Part shown: positions 1-5,672 of the stretch, piece by piece
Position numbering within the stretch: the stretch's first letter is position 1
Layout of the letters: every line of letters begins with the position of its first letter
DNA from: Fidelibacterota bacterium
GTDB taxonomy: Bacteria; Marinisomatota; Marinisomatia; Marinisomatales; TCS55
DNA length: 8,671 nt
Assembly (NCBI GenBank): GCA_002725545.1
Contig: PBPW01000109.1
Coordinates: 1-8,671, forward strand
Direction: 5' to 3'
The notes under the pieces: generated by a model
What the model was told of the DNA's origin: nothing
Seen by the model: the letters and a program-made list of their open reading frames with translations, nothing else
Databases searched by the model: none
Made by a program: the position numbers and the translations under genes

Positions 1-2
1 AC

Positions 3-47
3 CAGAACCGCTACTACAGACGTGTTCAAATCAAGAACCTCATGTAA
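3..47 (+). CDS. C-terminal end of an upstream phage protein (partial), possibly major capsid protein gp23
   Basis: Only the last 14 codons are present, reading QNRYYRRVQIKNLM before a TAA stop. This frame is preferred because its stop lies 20 bases before a strong intrinsic terminator; the other two frames read straight through the terminator hairpin. The short basic and aromatic tail is too little to identify the family. In T4-like cyanophages the region ahead of gp3, uvsY, uvsW and gp55 commonly follows the capsid gene gp23, which ends at a strong terminator, so gp23 is a reasonable guess. That assignment is inference from gene order, not from the residues. Confidence 0.45.
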   Translation, partial: QNRYYRRVQIKNLM

Positions 48-67
48 TTCAGATATTACATATCTTA

Positions 68-96
68 AGAGAGACCCTTTACGGGTCTCTTTTTTT
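68..96 (+). terminator. Rho-independent terminator after the upstream gene
   Basis: A perfect 8-bp stem, AGAGACCC (70-77) with GGGTCTCT (83-90), encloses a 5-base loop TTTAC and runs directly into a tract of seven T (90-96). Further A-T and G-T pairs (68-69 with 91-92) could extend the stem. It lies 20 bases after the upstream stop codon and should end that transcript, separating it from the RNA region that follows. Confidence 0.92.
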
Positions 97-106
97 ATGC
101 GATAAT
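78..106 (+). promoter_or_regulatory. Candidate sigma70-type promoter for the structured RNA and tRNA
   Basis: A -10-like GATAAT (101-106) lies 17 bases after TTTACG (78-83), which matches four of six positions of the -35 consensus. A start about seven bases downstream would fall at about 113, the first base of the closing helix of the predicted RNA. The -35-like hexamer sits in the loop of the upstream terminator. The -10 is fair and the -35 is weak, so this is a plausible but unproven promoter. Confidence 0.4.
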
Positions 107-112
107 ATATCC

Positions 113-310
113 GTTGAAGTAAGGGCAAGACCGATCCGATGAATTCGCTAGGCAGTGTGTGCTCGTAAGTCCTACCGATGGCTGGGTGATCTGAACACAA
201 ATAAGTCCCCCCGATGGTACAATGGGGCTGAGTATAAGCAGCATATGTACCCTTCAACTGCTCTAATTCCCTTTGGTGGTTTCAGAATTAGGGGCGATAG
301 GAAACCACCA
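113..310 (+). ncRNA. Candidate structured RNA with two consecutive H-type pseudoknots
   Basis: No ORF explains this stretch, but long complementary segments do. Helix P1 pairs GTTGAAG (113-119) with CTTCAAC (252-258). Pseudoknot A uses AGTCCC (204-209) with GGGGCT (224-229, one G-U) and crosses it with GGTACA (216-221) pairing TGTACC (246-251). A 4-bp hairpin (227-230 with 239-242) competes with part of it. Pseudoknot B pairs 261-269 with 285-293 (9 bp, one G-U) and crosses this with a perfect 10-bp helix, TGGTGGTTTC (274-283) with GAAACCACCA (301-310). P1 abuts pseudoknot A, and pseudoknot B begins two bases after P1. The 120-203 segment is only loosely resolved. The element ends three bases before a tRNA. 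I cannot name the family. wcaG, manA and PhotoRC-II are cyanophage-associated RNA motifs to test; a riboswitch, a processing signal or a trans-acting RNA are all possible. Confidence 0.6.
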
Positions 311-313
311 CTT

Positions 314-385
314 GCCATCATAGCACAGTGGTAGTGCAGGGCTTTTGTAAAGCCAAGGTCGGTGGTTCAAATCCTCCTGATGGCA
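314..385 (+). tRNA. tRNA-Thr (anticodon UGU)
   Basis: It folds as a full cloverleaf of 72 bases: acceptor stem GCCATCA with TGATGGC, D stem GCAC with GTGC around AGTGGTA, anticodon loop TTTGTAA giving UGU (reads ACA), a 5-base variable loop, and T loop TTCAAAT. The discriminator is A at 385 and CCA is not encoded. Two stem positions are non-canonical: a G-A at the top of the anticodon stem and a T-T in the middle of the T stem. Cyanophages often carry a few tRNAs suited to their AT-rich codon use, and ACA is a codon of this kind. Confidence 0.93.
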
Positions 386-456
386 TTAGTTTACATAAAG
401 GACATTAAGAGAATGTTAAATATGTAAATAATTATTCGCCGACTTGAGGAAAATGC

Positions 457-606
457 ATGTCAGTCATTATCTACCTAGATCACATTGAGGAACTAGAGCA
501 AGAGAATGAAGAACTAAAGCAGGAGATTACTTATCTTAGAGAATTACTAACATATGATTCAAAAGCTGTTACCATCAGACGATCCACTATTACACGCAAA
601 GATTGA
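457..606 (+). CDS. Small coiled-coil protein overlapping def (49 aa)
   Basis: It begins MSVIIYLDHIEELEQENEEL and has a good ribosome binding site, GAGGA (446-450), six bases before the ATG. Residues 7-32 show regular Leu/Ile spacing with many Glu and Lys, which suggests a short two-stranded coiled coil or leucine zipper. The tail (38-49) is basic. No family is recognised. The last 53 bases overlap the start of def in another frame, so translation of def may be coupled to it. The clean binding site and the coiled-coil pattern argue that it is real. Alternatively the 5' part could be only a leader for def. Confidence 0.55.
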   Translation: MSVIIYLDHIEELEQENEELKQEITYLRELLTYDSKAVTIRRSTITRKD

Positions 607-991
607 AAAGTGTAGTTATAACTTAGATAGATCTAAGTTATCGTATCAGTTGCATGAAAATATGTTCCATTATAATGGGGTGGGACTATCAGCAAATCAA
701 ATAGGTATAAAGGAACGAGCATTTGTAATGATCTCTGACATGGAGACACAAGAGACTATTACCTGCTTTAATCCAAAAGTATTAAAAGAGTCAAAGAAAT
801 TAGTGAAATTAGAGGAAGGATGTTTATCATATCCTGATGTCTTTTTAGAGGTTGATAGACCAGAGTCTATTGTTGTTAAGTATGAGGATGAAGGTAAAGA
901 AGTACATAAAGTAAAGTTAGAAGGATTCATTGCTAGGATATTTTTACACGAATATGATCATATGGAGGGTATTGACTTTACACAAAGATAA
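554..991 (+). CDS. def: Peptide deformylase (cyanophage type)
   Basis: Removes the N-formyl group from nascent proteins in the cytoplasm. All three family motifs are present: GVGLSANQ (residues 42-49), EGCLS (88-92) and HEYDH (132-136). Cys90, His132 and His136 should bind the metal, with Glu133 and Gln49 catalytic. At 145 aa it is shorter than most bacterial enzymes and stops soon after the third motif, lacking the C-terminal helix; this short form is typical of cyanophage deformylases. Known phage enzymes of this group work on the N-terminus of the photosystem II protein D1, so a role in keeping photosynthesis running during infection is likely, though inferred here. The start is the first ATG giving a full N-terminus. 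The local ribosome binding site is weak, and the overlap with the preceding 49-aa ORF suggests translational coupling. Confidence 0.95.
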   Translation: MIQKLLPSDDPLLHAKIEKCSYNLDRSKLSYQLHENMFHYNGVGLSANQIGIKERAFVMISDMETQETITCFNPKVLKESKKLVKLEEGCLSYPDVFLEVDRPESIVVKYEDEGKEVHKVKLEGFIARIFLHEYDHMEGIDFTQR

Positions 992-994
992 ATA
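987..994 (+). promoter_or_regulatory. Possible T4-type late promoter
   Basis: GATAAATA matches seven of eight bases of the T4 late promoter element TATAAATA, the sequence read by gp55-type sigma factors. It overlaps the def stop codon and lies 17 bases before the next ATG. An 8-base match in AT-rich DNA can occur by chance, so this is a weak call. Confidence 0.3.
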
Positions 995-1011
995 GTCAAA
1001 ACAATGCAATC

Positions 1012-1188
1012 ATGGAAAAACTAGGACAAGGTGCTGCAGAAGCCGCTATTGAAACAATACCATCACCAATACCACCTGTTGAAAAACAATCTGAAGGAAT
1101 TGGTTGGTGTGGTTATGGAATTGGGATTATAATCCTAGGAGTGGTTGGATTTGGTCTTTACAAGAACTATCAAACTAATAAAAAATGA
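1012..1188 (+). CDS. Small single-pass membrane protein (58 aa)
   Basis: It starts MEKLGQGAAEAAIETIPSPI. The N-terminal part is proline-rich (PSPIPPVEK, residues 18-25), followed by one hydrophobic, glycine-rich segment at about residues 29-50 and a short basic tail (KNYQTNKK). This fits a single membrane-spanning helix with a polar N-terminal arm. No family is recognised. It ends with a 4-base ATGA overlap into the next small ORF, the usual packing for coupled phage genes, which supports both. No clear ribosome binding site is seen before the ATG. A small lysis or membrane-modifying role is possible but there is no direct evidence. Confidence 0.6.
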   Translation: MEKLGQGAAEAAIETIPSPIPPVEKQSEGIGWCGYGIGIIILGVVGFGLYKNYQTNKK

Positions 1189-1343
1189 AACCATCACCAA
1201 GACAGGCTCACCAAATCGCTAAAGATTATAAGAAGGTGGTTGAGCATTTAATTTCTGAGCAATACGCAAAAACTGAAGGTGATGCTGATAACATCATTGT
1301 CGGAATGAGCGAAGAGTGGTATAATCAGATTATATCTGAATAA
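1185..1343 (+). CDS. Small hypothetical protein (52 aa)
   Basis: It begins MKPSPRQAHQIAKDYKKVVE and ends in an acidic stretch with aromatic residues (EEWYNQIISE). It looks like a small soluble helical protein with no signal sequence. No family is recognised. Its ATG overlaps the stop of the preceding small membrane protein, and its own stop comes six bases before the GTG start of the carbon-nitrogen hydrolase, so it sits within a coupled group of genes. The packing is the main reason to accept it as real. Confidence 0.6.
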   Translation: MKPSPRQAHQIAKDYKKVVEHLISEQYAKTEGDADNIIVGMSEEWYNQIISE

Positions 1344-1349
1344 TATCGA

Positions 1350-2231
1350 GTGCTTAGACTTGCTGGTGCTCAAATACCTGTAGCATCTAATATACAATTA
1401 AATAAAATAGAACTTTTTAAAGCGATTGACTGGGCAAAAGAGAATGATGTTGATCATCTTCTTACCCCAGAAGGATCGCTTTCTGGGTATGGGGATATAA
1501 ATGGAAAAGAGAAGGAATTAATTGATGCTTTAAAGGAAGTAGAGTTACATGCTCGTGGAATAAATTTCCATCTAGGAACTATTATTAAAGAGAAGGAAGA
1601 GATAGGATATGTTAATAGGAATGAGATACGTCATTATACTAAGGAAGGATCTTTATCTGAAGTAACCCATAAGACTTATTGTATTCCTCAAGATAGATGT
1701 ATAGGTAAGATTTGGAGTAAGGGTTTAAATTATTTTGAAGCATCTGGTTATAGATCAGTTGGTATGATCTGTAATGATATGTGGGGTTCAGCAGATGAAA
1801 TTGGATTGGGTTTTTGTGAAAGACATCTTGTAGAATTTAACTTAGAACTTATTTTTCATGCAACTAATGGAATAAAATTTTCTAAGCATGATAAACGTTG
1901 GGAAGCATTTAATGCTTATGCTGATGGATTCTTACGGATGTGTGCCTTCAAAAGTAAAACAGTTATATTGACTGTTGACTCATGTGTTCCTTGGAATTGG
2001 AATGGTGAAGAGGACAAGTTAGAGGAATGCCCTACATCAAGTGAGAGTGGAGTTCTTGATTTCACTGGATGGAAAACAAAAGTACCTAGATTTGGTAGAC
2101 AGTATTTTTATCATGATGTTGATATGAAATTCCCAGGTAGAGAGAGGTTTAATCGGTATAATGGAAGACTAAGAGATGAATATCCTTATACAAACCTCAA
2201 TTTTGACTACTTAAAGAAGGAAATTGTCTAA
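1350..2231 (+). CDS. Carbon-nitrogen hydrolase (nitrilase superfamily)
   Basis: Enzymes of this superfamily cleave nitriles, amides or carbamoyl groups through a Glu-Lys-Cys triad. All three residues appear in their usual settings: Glu41 in TPEGSLSGY, Lys108 in THKTYCIP and Cys141 in GMICNDMWG. The length of 293 aa is normal for one catalytic domain, and the N-terminus LRLAGAQIP resembles the first strand of the fold. The start is GTG: an in-frame TAA lies just upstream at 1341, and the first possible ATG would remove the N-terminal strand. No good ribosome binding site is seen, so reinitiation after the preceding stop six bases away is likely. The substrate cannot be told from sequence; amidase, carbamoylase and nitrilase branches all remain open. 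It may be an auxiliary metabolic gene. Confidence 0.85.
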   Translation: MLRLAGAQIPVASNIQLNKIELFKAIDWAKENDVDHLLTPEGSLSGYGDINGKEKELIDALKEVELHARGINFHLGTIIKEKEEIGYVNRNEIRHYTKEGSLSEVTHKTYCIPQDRCIGKIWSKGLNYFEASGYRSVGMICNDMWGSADEIGLGFCERHLVEFNLELIFHATNGIKFSKHDKRWEAFNAYADGFLRMCAFKSKTVILTVDSCVPWNWNGEEDKLEECPTSSESGVLDFTGWKTKVPRFGRQYFYHDVDMKFPGRERFNRYNGRLRDEYPYTNLNFDYLKKEIV

Positions 2232-2250
2232 TTAACCTGCTATATATAAT
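2224..2250 (+). promoter_or_regulatory. Possible sigma70-type promoter in the gap before the pcyA gene chain
   Basis: A perfect TATAAT (2245-2250) stands in the 35-base gap after the hydrolase gene. A -35-like TTGTCT (2224-2229) lies 15 bases upstream, which is short. The next ATG is at 2267. This is the only real gap between about 1004 and 7848, which makes it a natural place for a promoter. Confidence 0.45.
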
Positions 2251-2266
2251 ACGACTAATAAAAATT

Positions 2267-2827
2267 ATGAGTAGTAAATGGAAGTGGATATCAATAGGAA
2301 CAGCAGGTAGTATTTTTGCATTGTCTCATATTGGAATGATAGGGATGATAGCAAGACAGAGTAAATTTCCTATTGTTAATGTACCTGTTGGTCCTTATAC
2401 TTCATATAAAGTAGAAGCAAGTAAGGATGGTTATAGGATACAATACCGTGCTAACGATCCTAAAGTGATGCGTGTGGAACGGGATATCAAGAAGAAGGGT
2501 GGCTTTCTTGGGTTGGGTAACAACACATCAACAATCGTCGAAGAGTACACGATGGATGGGACTAAGCAGTTGGCAAATCCACAAGCAACCAGTGGAGAAG
2601 CAGGTGGCAAGTCAGTTGCCTGTATCGAAGCAATTGGATCAGGAAAAGGAACTGGAAGGATGGTCGGTGCAAGCGTTGGTGCTGCTGTTGCTCCTAGTCT
2701 CACCACTGTTCCTTTTGTTGGTTGGGTACTTGCTGGTGCTGCTACGATGATGGGAATGGATGCAGGTTCTGAAGTAGGTGGTACAATGGTTGAAAGTATC
2801 AGTCCAGATTGTGAGGAAGAAGTATGA
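2267..2827 (+). CDS. Hypothetical membrane-associated protein with glycine-zipper C-terminus (186 aa)
   Basis: The N-terminus has a hydrophobic helix at about residues 7-30 after a short basic, Trp-containing start (SSKWKW), consistent with a signal anchor. The middle (about 31-110) is polar and probably folded, with a basic patch at RDIKKK. Residues 122-171 are rich in Gly and Ala with small residues at regular spacing (GSGKGTGRMVGASVGAAVAP), a pattern like glycine-zipper membrane segments. The end is acidic (DCEEEV). No named family is recognised. The 3' half looks more GC-rich than its neighbours. It overlaps pcyA by ATGA, so the two are probably translated together, but that does not show a shared function. 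Confidence 0.75.
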   Translation: MSSKWKWISIGTAGSIFALSHIGMIGMIARQSKFPIVNVPVGPYTSYKVEASKDGYRIQYRANDPKVMRVERDIKKKGGFLGLGNNTSTIVEEYTMDGTKQLANPQATSGEAGGKSVACIEAIGSGKGTGRMVGASVGAAVAPSLTTVPFVGWVLAGAATMMGMDAGSEVGGTMVESISPDCEEEV

Positions 2828-3543
2828 GTAGTTTTCATCATTTAGTTCAAAAACTTGCCACTAATATTCGTGTTACATATAGTGCATTACCAGGAATAAA
2901 ACCCCTTAAAGTGCATCAAGATCTAGCTACTATTAGTGGTAACCTTGAAGAAGAGAAGTTGTTAATCCATAATGAATTATATAAGTGTCCTGGTCTGCGT
3001 AAGATTCATTTAGAAACTGCAAAATTAGGATCTTTAGATGTTCTTCACTCAGTATTTTTTCCAGATCCTAACTATGACCTACCCATCTTTGGTGCTGATA
3101 TTGTCGCTACTCCTAGAGGAGTTGGGGCTGCTATCGTTGATCTCTCACCTGTTAATGGACTGTCTAAGCATATCACAGACCAATTAGTAGAGAAGAGTAA
3201 TAAGTATCGTTTTAAAGAGAGAAGAGCATTACCTCTTTGGGGTGATGAAATATTCTCACCTTATTGTAAATTTGTCCGTCTTCATAATACAGCGGAAGAA
3301 AATGATTTTGTCTCTATAGTACAAGATTATCTTGATATTTTTACTCATGCAGTAATGGAGGCAAAACCTGACAGGGAAGATTGGATTAGTGTAATGAAAA
3401 GATTTGATGATCAGATTTGGTACTGTAAGCAACAGAAGAAGAATGATAAAACTCGTGGTATTCTTGCAAAGTGTTTTAATGATGAGTGGGCAGATAAGTA
3501 TCTAAATGACTTACTATTTGATGAACCACCAAAACCAGAGTAA
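2824..3543 (+). CDS. pcyA: Phycocyanobilin:ferredoxin oxidoreductase
   Basis: PcyA uses ferredoxin to reduce biliverdin IXalpha by four electrons to phycocyanobilin, the pigment of phycobilisomes and phytochromes. The protein (239 aa) follows cyanobacterial PcyA along most of its length. The blocks RKIHLETAKLG (59-69), LPIFGADIVATPRGVGAAI (86-104) and QQKKNDKTR near the C-terminus are characteristic. The residues equivalent to Synechocystis Glu76, His88 and Asp105 are kept as Glu64, His75 and Asp92, so it should be active. The conserved blocks match PcyA rather than the related phage enzyme PebS. No heme oxygenase or ferredoxin gene is in this window, so biliverdin and electrons would come from the host or from elsewhere in the genome. 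The start overlaps the previous stop (ATGA), and the stop overlaps the next start (TAATG). Confidence 0.95.
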   Translation: MSSFHHLVQKLATNIRVTYSALPGIKPLKVHQDLATISGNLEEEKLLIHNELYKCPGLRKIHLETAKLGSLDVLHSVFFPDPNYDLPIFGADIVATPRGVGAAIVDLSPVNGLSKHITDQLVEKSNKYRFKERRALPLWGDEIFSPYCKFVRLHNTAEENDFVSIVQDYLDIFTHAVMEAKPDREDWISVMKRFDDQIWYCKQQKKNDKTRGILAKCFNDEWADKYLNDLLFDEPPKPE

Positions 3544-4283
3544 TGTTAATTACATTTGGTGATGGTTGGACTCTTGGTGATGGTTCCTTTTATAAAACAG
3601 GGATGCCTCAACTTGTTTATAATAAGTTAAAAGAATCTACAGAGTATAAAGATTCTTGGAGGAATATTGTTGCAGATAGTCTTAAAGTTAAAAATATAAA
3701 TTTTGCTAGTACCAATAGTAGTAATCAAAAACAGTTCTCTTTAGCAAAGAATTTTTTTATATCTAAGAAGTTTCGTGATTTATATTCTAAAGATATGATA
3801 GTTGTATGGGGTATTAGTACTCTACATAGAGATTTTAAATGGTGTAGTGATAGTAAAAAATATGAAGATATTGTCTTTACAGATCAATATAAAGAAGAAA
3901 GTAATAAAGATAGAATAGGTTACGGATTAAAAAAATGGTGTTATAATGATAGTATTGCTATTAAAGAACTTGAAATAGAAATTCTTCATTGGAATCAATA
4001 TTTTAAGGCACTTGGTATTAAAAATTATTGGTTTGATACCTTTAACTCTAAAAATTATAATATTAAACCATCTAATTTTTTTGATATAACTAGTAGAAAT
4101 AGAGATCTATTGTCTTTATTATGCATTCAACAGGCAGTTAATAATTCAGATTCTTATGGGGTATGGTCAGATGATAGATTTGAATATGGTGTTAGGAATA
4201 AATTTTTAACTCCATATCAGTATTATCCTAAAAAGGAATCTCATAAAAAAATTGCTGAATATATTATAGGTAAAATAACATGA
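3543..4283 (+). CDS. SGNH-hydrolase-like protein, first tandem copy, probably inactive
   Basis: The N-terminus LITFGDGWTLGDG aligns with block I of SGNH/GDSL hydrolases (normally GDSxxxG), but the nucleophile Ser is Gly at residue 8. A block II-like segment, NFASTNSSN, is at 53-61, and IVVWGISTLHRDF (86-98) fits block III. The C-terminal block normally carries Asp-x-x-His; here it reads PYQYYPKKESH, with Tyr228 where the His should be. It is clearly paralogous to the next gene, sharing ILHWNQ, FKA/FKL, WFD and RDLL segments in the same order. With both Ser and His missing it is probably a non-catalytic partner or binding protein. The gene is strongly AT-rich and joins its neighbours by 1-base and 4-base overlaps. 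Confidence 0.75.
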   Translation: MLITFGDGWTLGDGSFYKTGMPQLVYNKLKESTEYKDSWRNIVADSLKVKNINFASTNSSNQKQFSLAKNFFISKKFRDLYSKDMIVVWGISTLHRDFKWCSDSKKYEDIVFTDQYKEESNKDRIGYGLKKWCYNDSIAIKELEIEILHWNQYFKALGIKNYWFDTFNSKNYNIKPSNFFDITSRNRDLLSLLCIQQAVNNSDSYGVWSDDRFEYGVRNKFLTPYQYYPKKESHKKIAEYIIGKIT

Positions 4284-5122
4284 AAATACCTAAGAAAACT
4301 TTACTTATTACCCTTGGATGTAGTTGGACTTTCGGTGAAGGTGCAGGATATGAACCTGGCATGAAGAAAAAACAATATGAAAAGATTAGATATAGTCCTG
4401 AATTAGCATGGGAATATGGATGGAGAAGATATGTTGTTGAACATTTTGATTTAGATCATTGGAATCTTGGTGAGAGTGGTTCTAGTAATCCAAAACAATT
4501 CCATTATGCTCAAAATTATTTTCTTAGTAAGAAGTTTTTTGATGCGTATAAAGAACATGAAAATATTATAGTTCTTTGGGGTCTTACTACATTACGTAGA
4601 ACATTTATGTATTTTAAAGAATCAAAGATGTATGAGAACATGTACATAAATGATGAGCAATTTTGGAGTAAATGGAATACTAGTAGGGACAAAGTAACTA
4701 GAGCAATTTACAAATACTGTTATGATGATGATGTTGCTCTTAGAGAATTACAATCAAATATACTTCACTGGAATCAGCACTTTAAGTTATATCCAAAGAT
4801 AAAACATTTTTGGTTTGATATTTTTGGTTCTAAAGAATATACAATAAAACCAAAGAATTTTATTGATATTGATAAACCAAAAAGAGATTTATTATATTTG
4901 ATCTGTAAAGATCATGAAGATAAAGAAGATGAGAAATGGAAATTAGAGGGAAGCAAGAGAAGGGATGGTTATATGGTAGATAAATACAGTACATGCTTTG
5001 GTTATGCTGAAGAGAAGGGACTGGTGAATCCTCATAGTTATCATCCTTTAAAATCTGGATATAAGTTTATTGGTGATCACTTTATTAAATTTTTAACACC
5101 TCATATAGAAAATGGACTCTAG
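4280..5122 (+). CDS. SGNH-hydrolase-like protein, second tandem copy
   Basis: Block I reads LLITLGCSWTFGEG with a candidate nucleophile at Ser15. Block II is NLGESGSSN (62-70), with the Gly and Asn expected for the oxyanion hole. Block III is IIVLWGLTTLRR (96-107). The C-terminal block is PHSYHPLKSGYKFIG, with His255 in the catalytic position and a His where the usual Asp stands three residues earlier. The family includes esterases, lipases and carbohydrate O-acetylesterases. On phage particles such proteins can act on surface polysaccharides, but nothing here shows the substrate. At 280 aa it is longer than its upstream paralogue, mainly from inserts near residues 30-40 and 215-245. It overlaps that gene by ATGA and the following tail gene by 11 bases. 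Confidence 0.75.
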   Translation: MKIPKKTLLITLGCSWTFGEGAGYEPGMKKKQYEKIRYSPELAWEYGWRRYVVEHFDLDHWNLGESGSSNPKQFHYAQNYFLSKKFFDAYKEHENIIVLWGLTTLRRTFMYFKESKMYENMYINDEQFWSKWNTSRDKVTRAIYKYCYDDDVALRELQSNILHWNQHFKLYPKIKHFWFDIFGSKEYTIKPKNFIDIDKPKRDLLYLICKDHEDKEDEKWKLEGSKRRDGYMVDKYSTCFGYAEEKGLVNPHSYHPLKSGYKFIGDHFIKFLTPHIENGL

Positions 5123-5672
5123 GAATCTATATACAAATCAACTTAAGAATAGGAACTTCCTATCCTCCATTGGTTTTAAATTTACATTAAGTAGAGCAAA
5201 ACAAGTATCGTTCTTCTCTAACTCTGTGAATATACCTGGAGTAACTCTTGGTGTAGCAGAACAACCAACATTCCTTAAGAATATAGATCTTCCTGGTGAT
5301 AAGATGTACTTTGAAGATTTTGTTCTGAGGTTTATTGTTGATGAGAATCTAGAAAACTATATGCAGATCCAGAATTGGATGCGAGGTTTAGGATTCCCAG
5401 AGTCTGTTAAGGAGGTACAAAAACTCCAGCAGACAAATAAACAACAAGAACCACAATCCAAATCAATGGATATCTATTCTGATGGAACTGTACAAGCATT
5501 GAATAGTAATCAAAGGGTACAATTTCAAGTTATCTTTAATGATATGTTCCCCGTTCAATTGACAGAACTTCAATTTGATGCTACTAATCCAGATGTAGAA
5601 TACTTTACAGCAGAGGCAGTATTCAAGTATGCTATTTACAATATAACTGACGCAACAGGTAATCGTTTATGA
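5112..5672 (+). CDS. 3: Tail completion and sheath stabilizer protein, T4 gp3-like
   Basis: In T4, gp3 caps the top of the tail tube and stabilises the sheath before the tail joins the head. The 186-aa length is close to T4 gp3 (about 176). The pattern of an N-terminal tube-like segment, VNIPGVTLG (39-47), then FVLRFIVDENLENYMQIQNW (70-89), and a C-terminal beta-rich part resembling ALNSNQRVQFQVIF and LTELQFD, fits gp3 as I remember it. A Gln- and Lys-rich stretch (about 101-118) probably forms a flexible loop. In cyanophages gp3 commonly lies just ahead of uvsY and uvsW, as here. The main alternative is another tail-tube-fold protein, such as a baseplate component. Start overlaps the previous gene by 11 bases; stop overlaps the next by ATGA. 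Confidence 0.75.
   Translation: MDSRNLYTNQLKNRNFLSSIGFKFTLSRAKQVSFFSNSVNIPGVTLGVAEQPTFLKNIDLPGDKMYFEDFVLRFIVDENLENYMQIQNWMRGLGFPESVKEVQKLQQTNKQQEPQSKSMDIYSDGTVQALNSNQRVQFQVIFNDMFPVQLTELQFDATNPDVEYFTAEAVFKYAIYNITDATGNRL

Noticed and set aside
113..385. tmRNA, with pseudoknots leading into a tRNA-like domain
   Set aside because: The tRNA at 314-385 is a complete ordinary cloverleaf with its own D and anticodon arms, and no tag reading frame ending in Ala-Ala is seen.
413..430. TTAAATAT and TGTAAATA before the 49-aa ORF as late promoters
   Set aside because: They match TATAAATA less well than the 987-994 element and lie in strongly AT-rich sequence where such matches are common.
697..930. Minus-strand ORF inside def
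   Set aside because: It is antisense to a gene with all deformylase motifs and has no motif or binding site of its own.
2431..2841. 136-aa minus-strand ORF opposite the glycine-rich membrane protein, and a 92-aa plus-strand ORF at 2472-2750
   Set aside because: Both lie wholly inside or nearly inside a well-packed gene in another frame, show low-complexity Pro/Ser/Thr or Leu-rich translation as shadows of Gly/Ala codons, and have no recognisable features.
3543..5122. The two SGNH-like ORFs as one gene split by a frameshift
   Set aside because: Each carries its own full set of blocks from N- to C-terminus, so they are duplicated genes rather than fragments.
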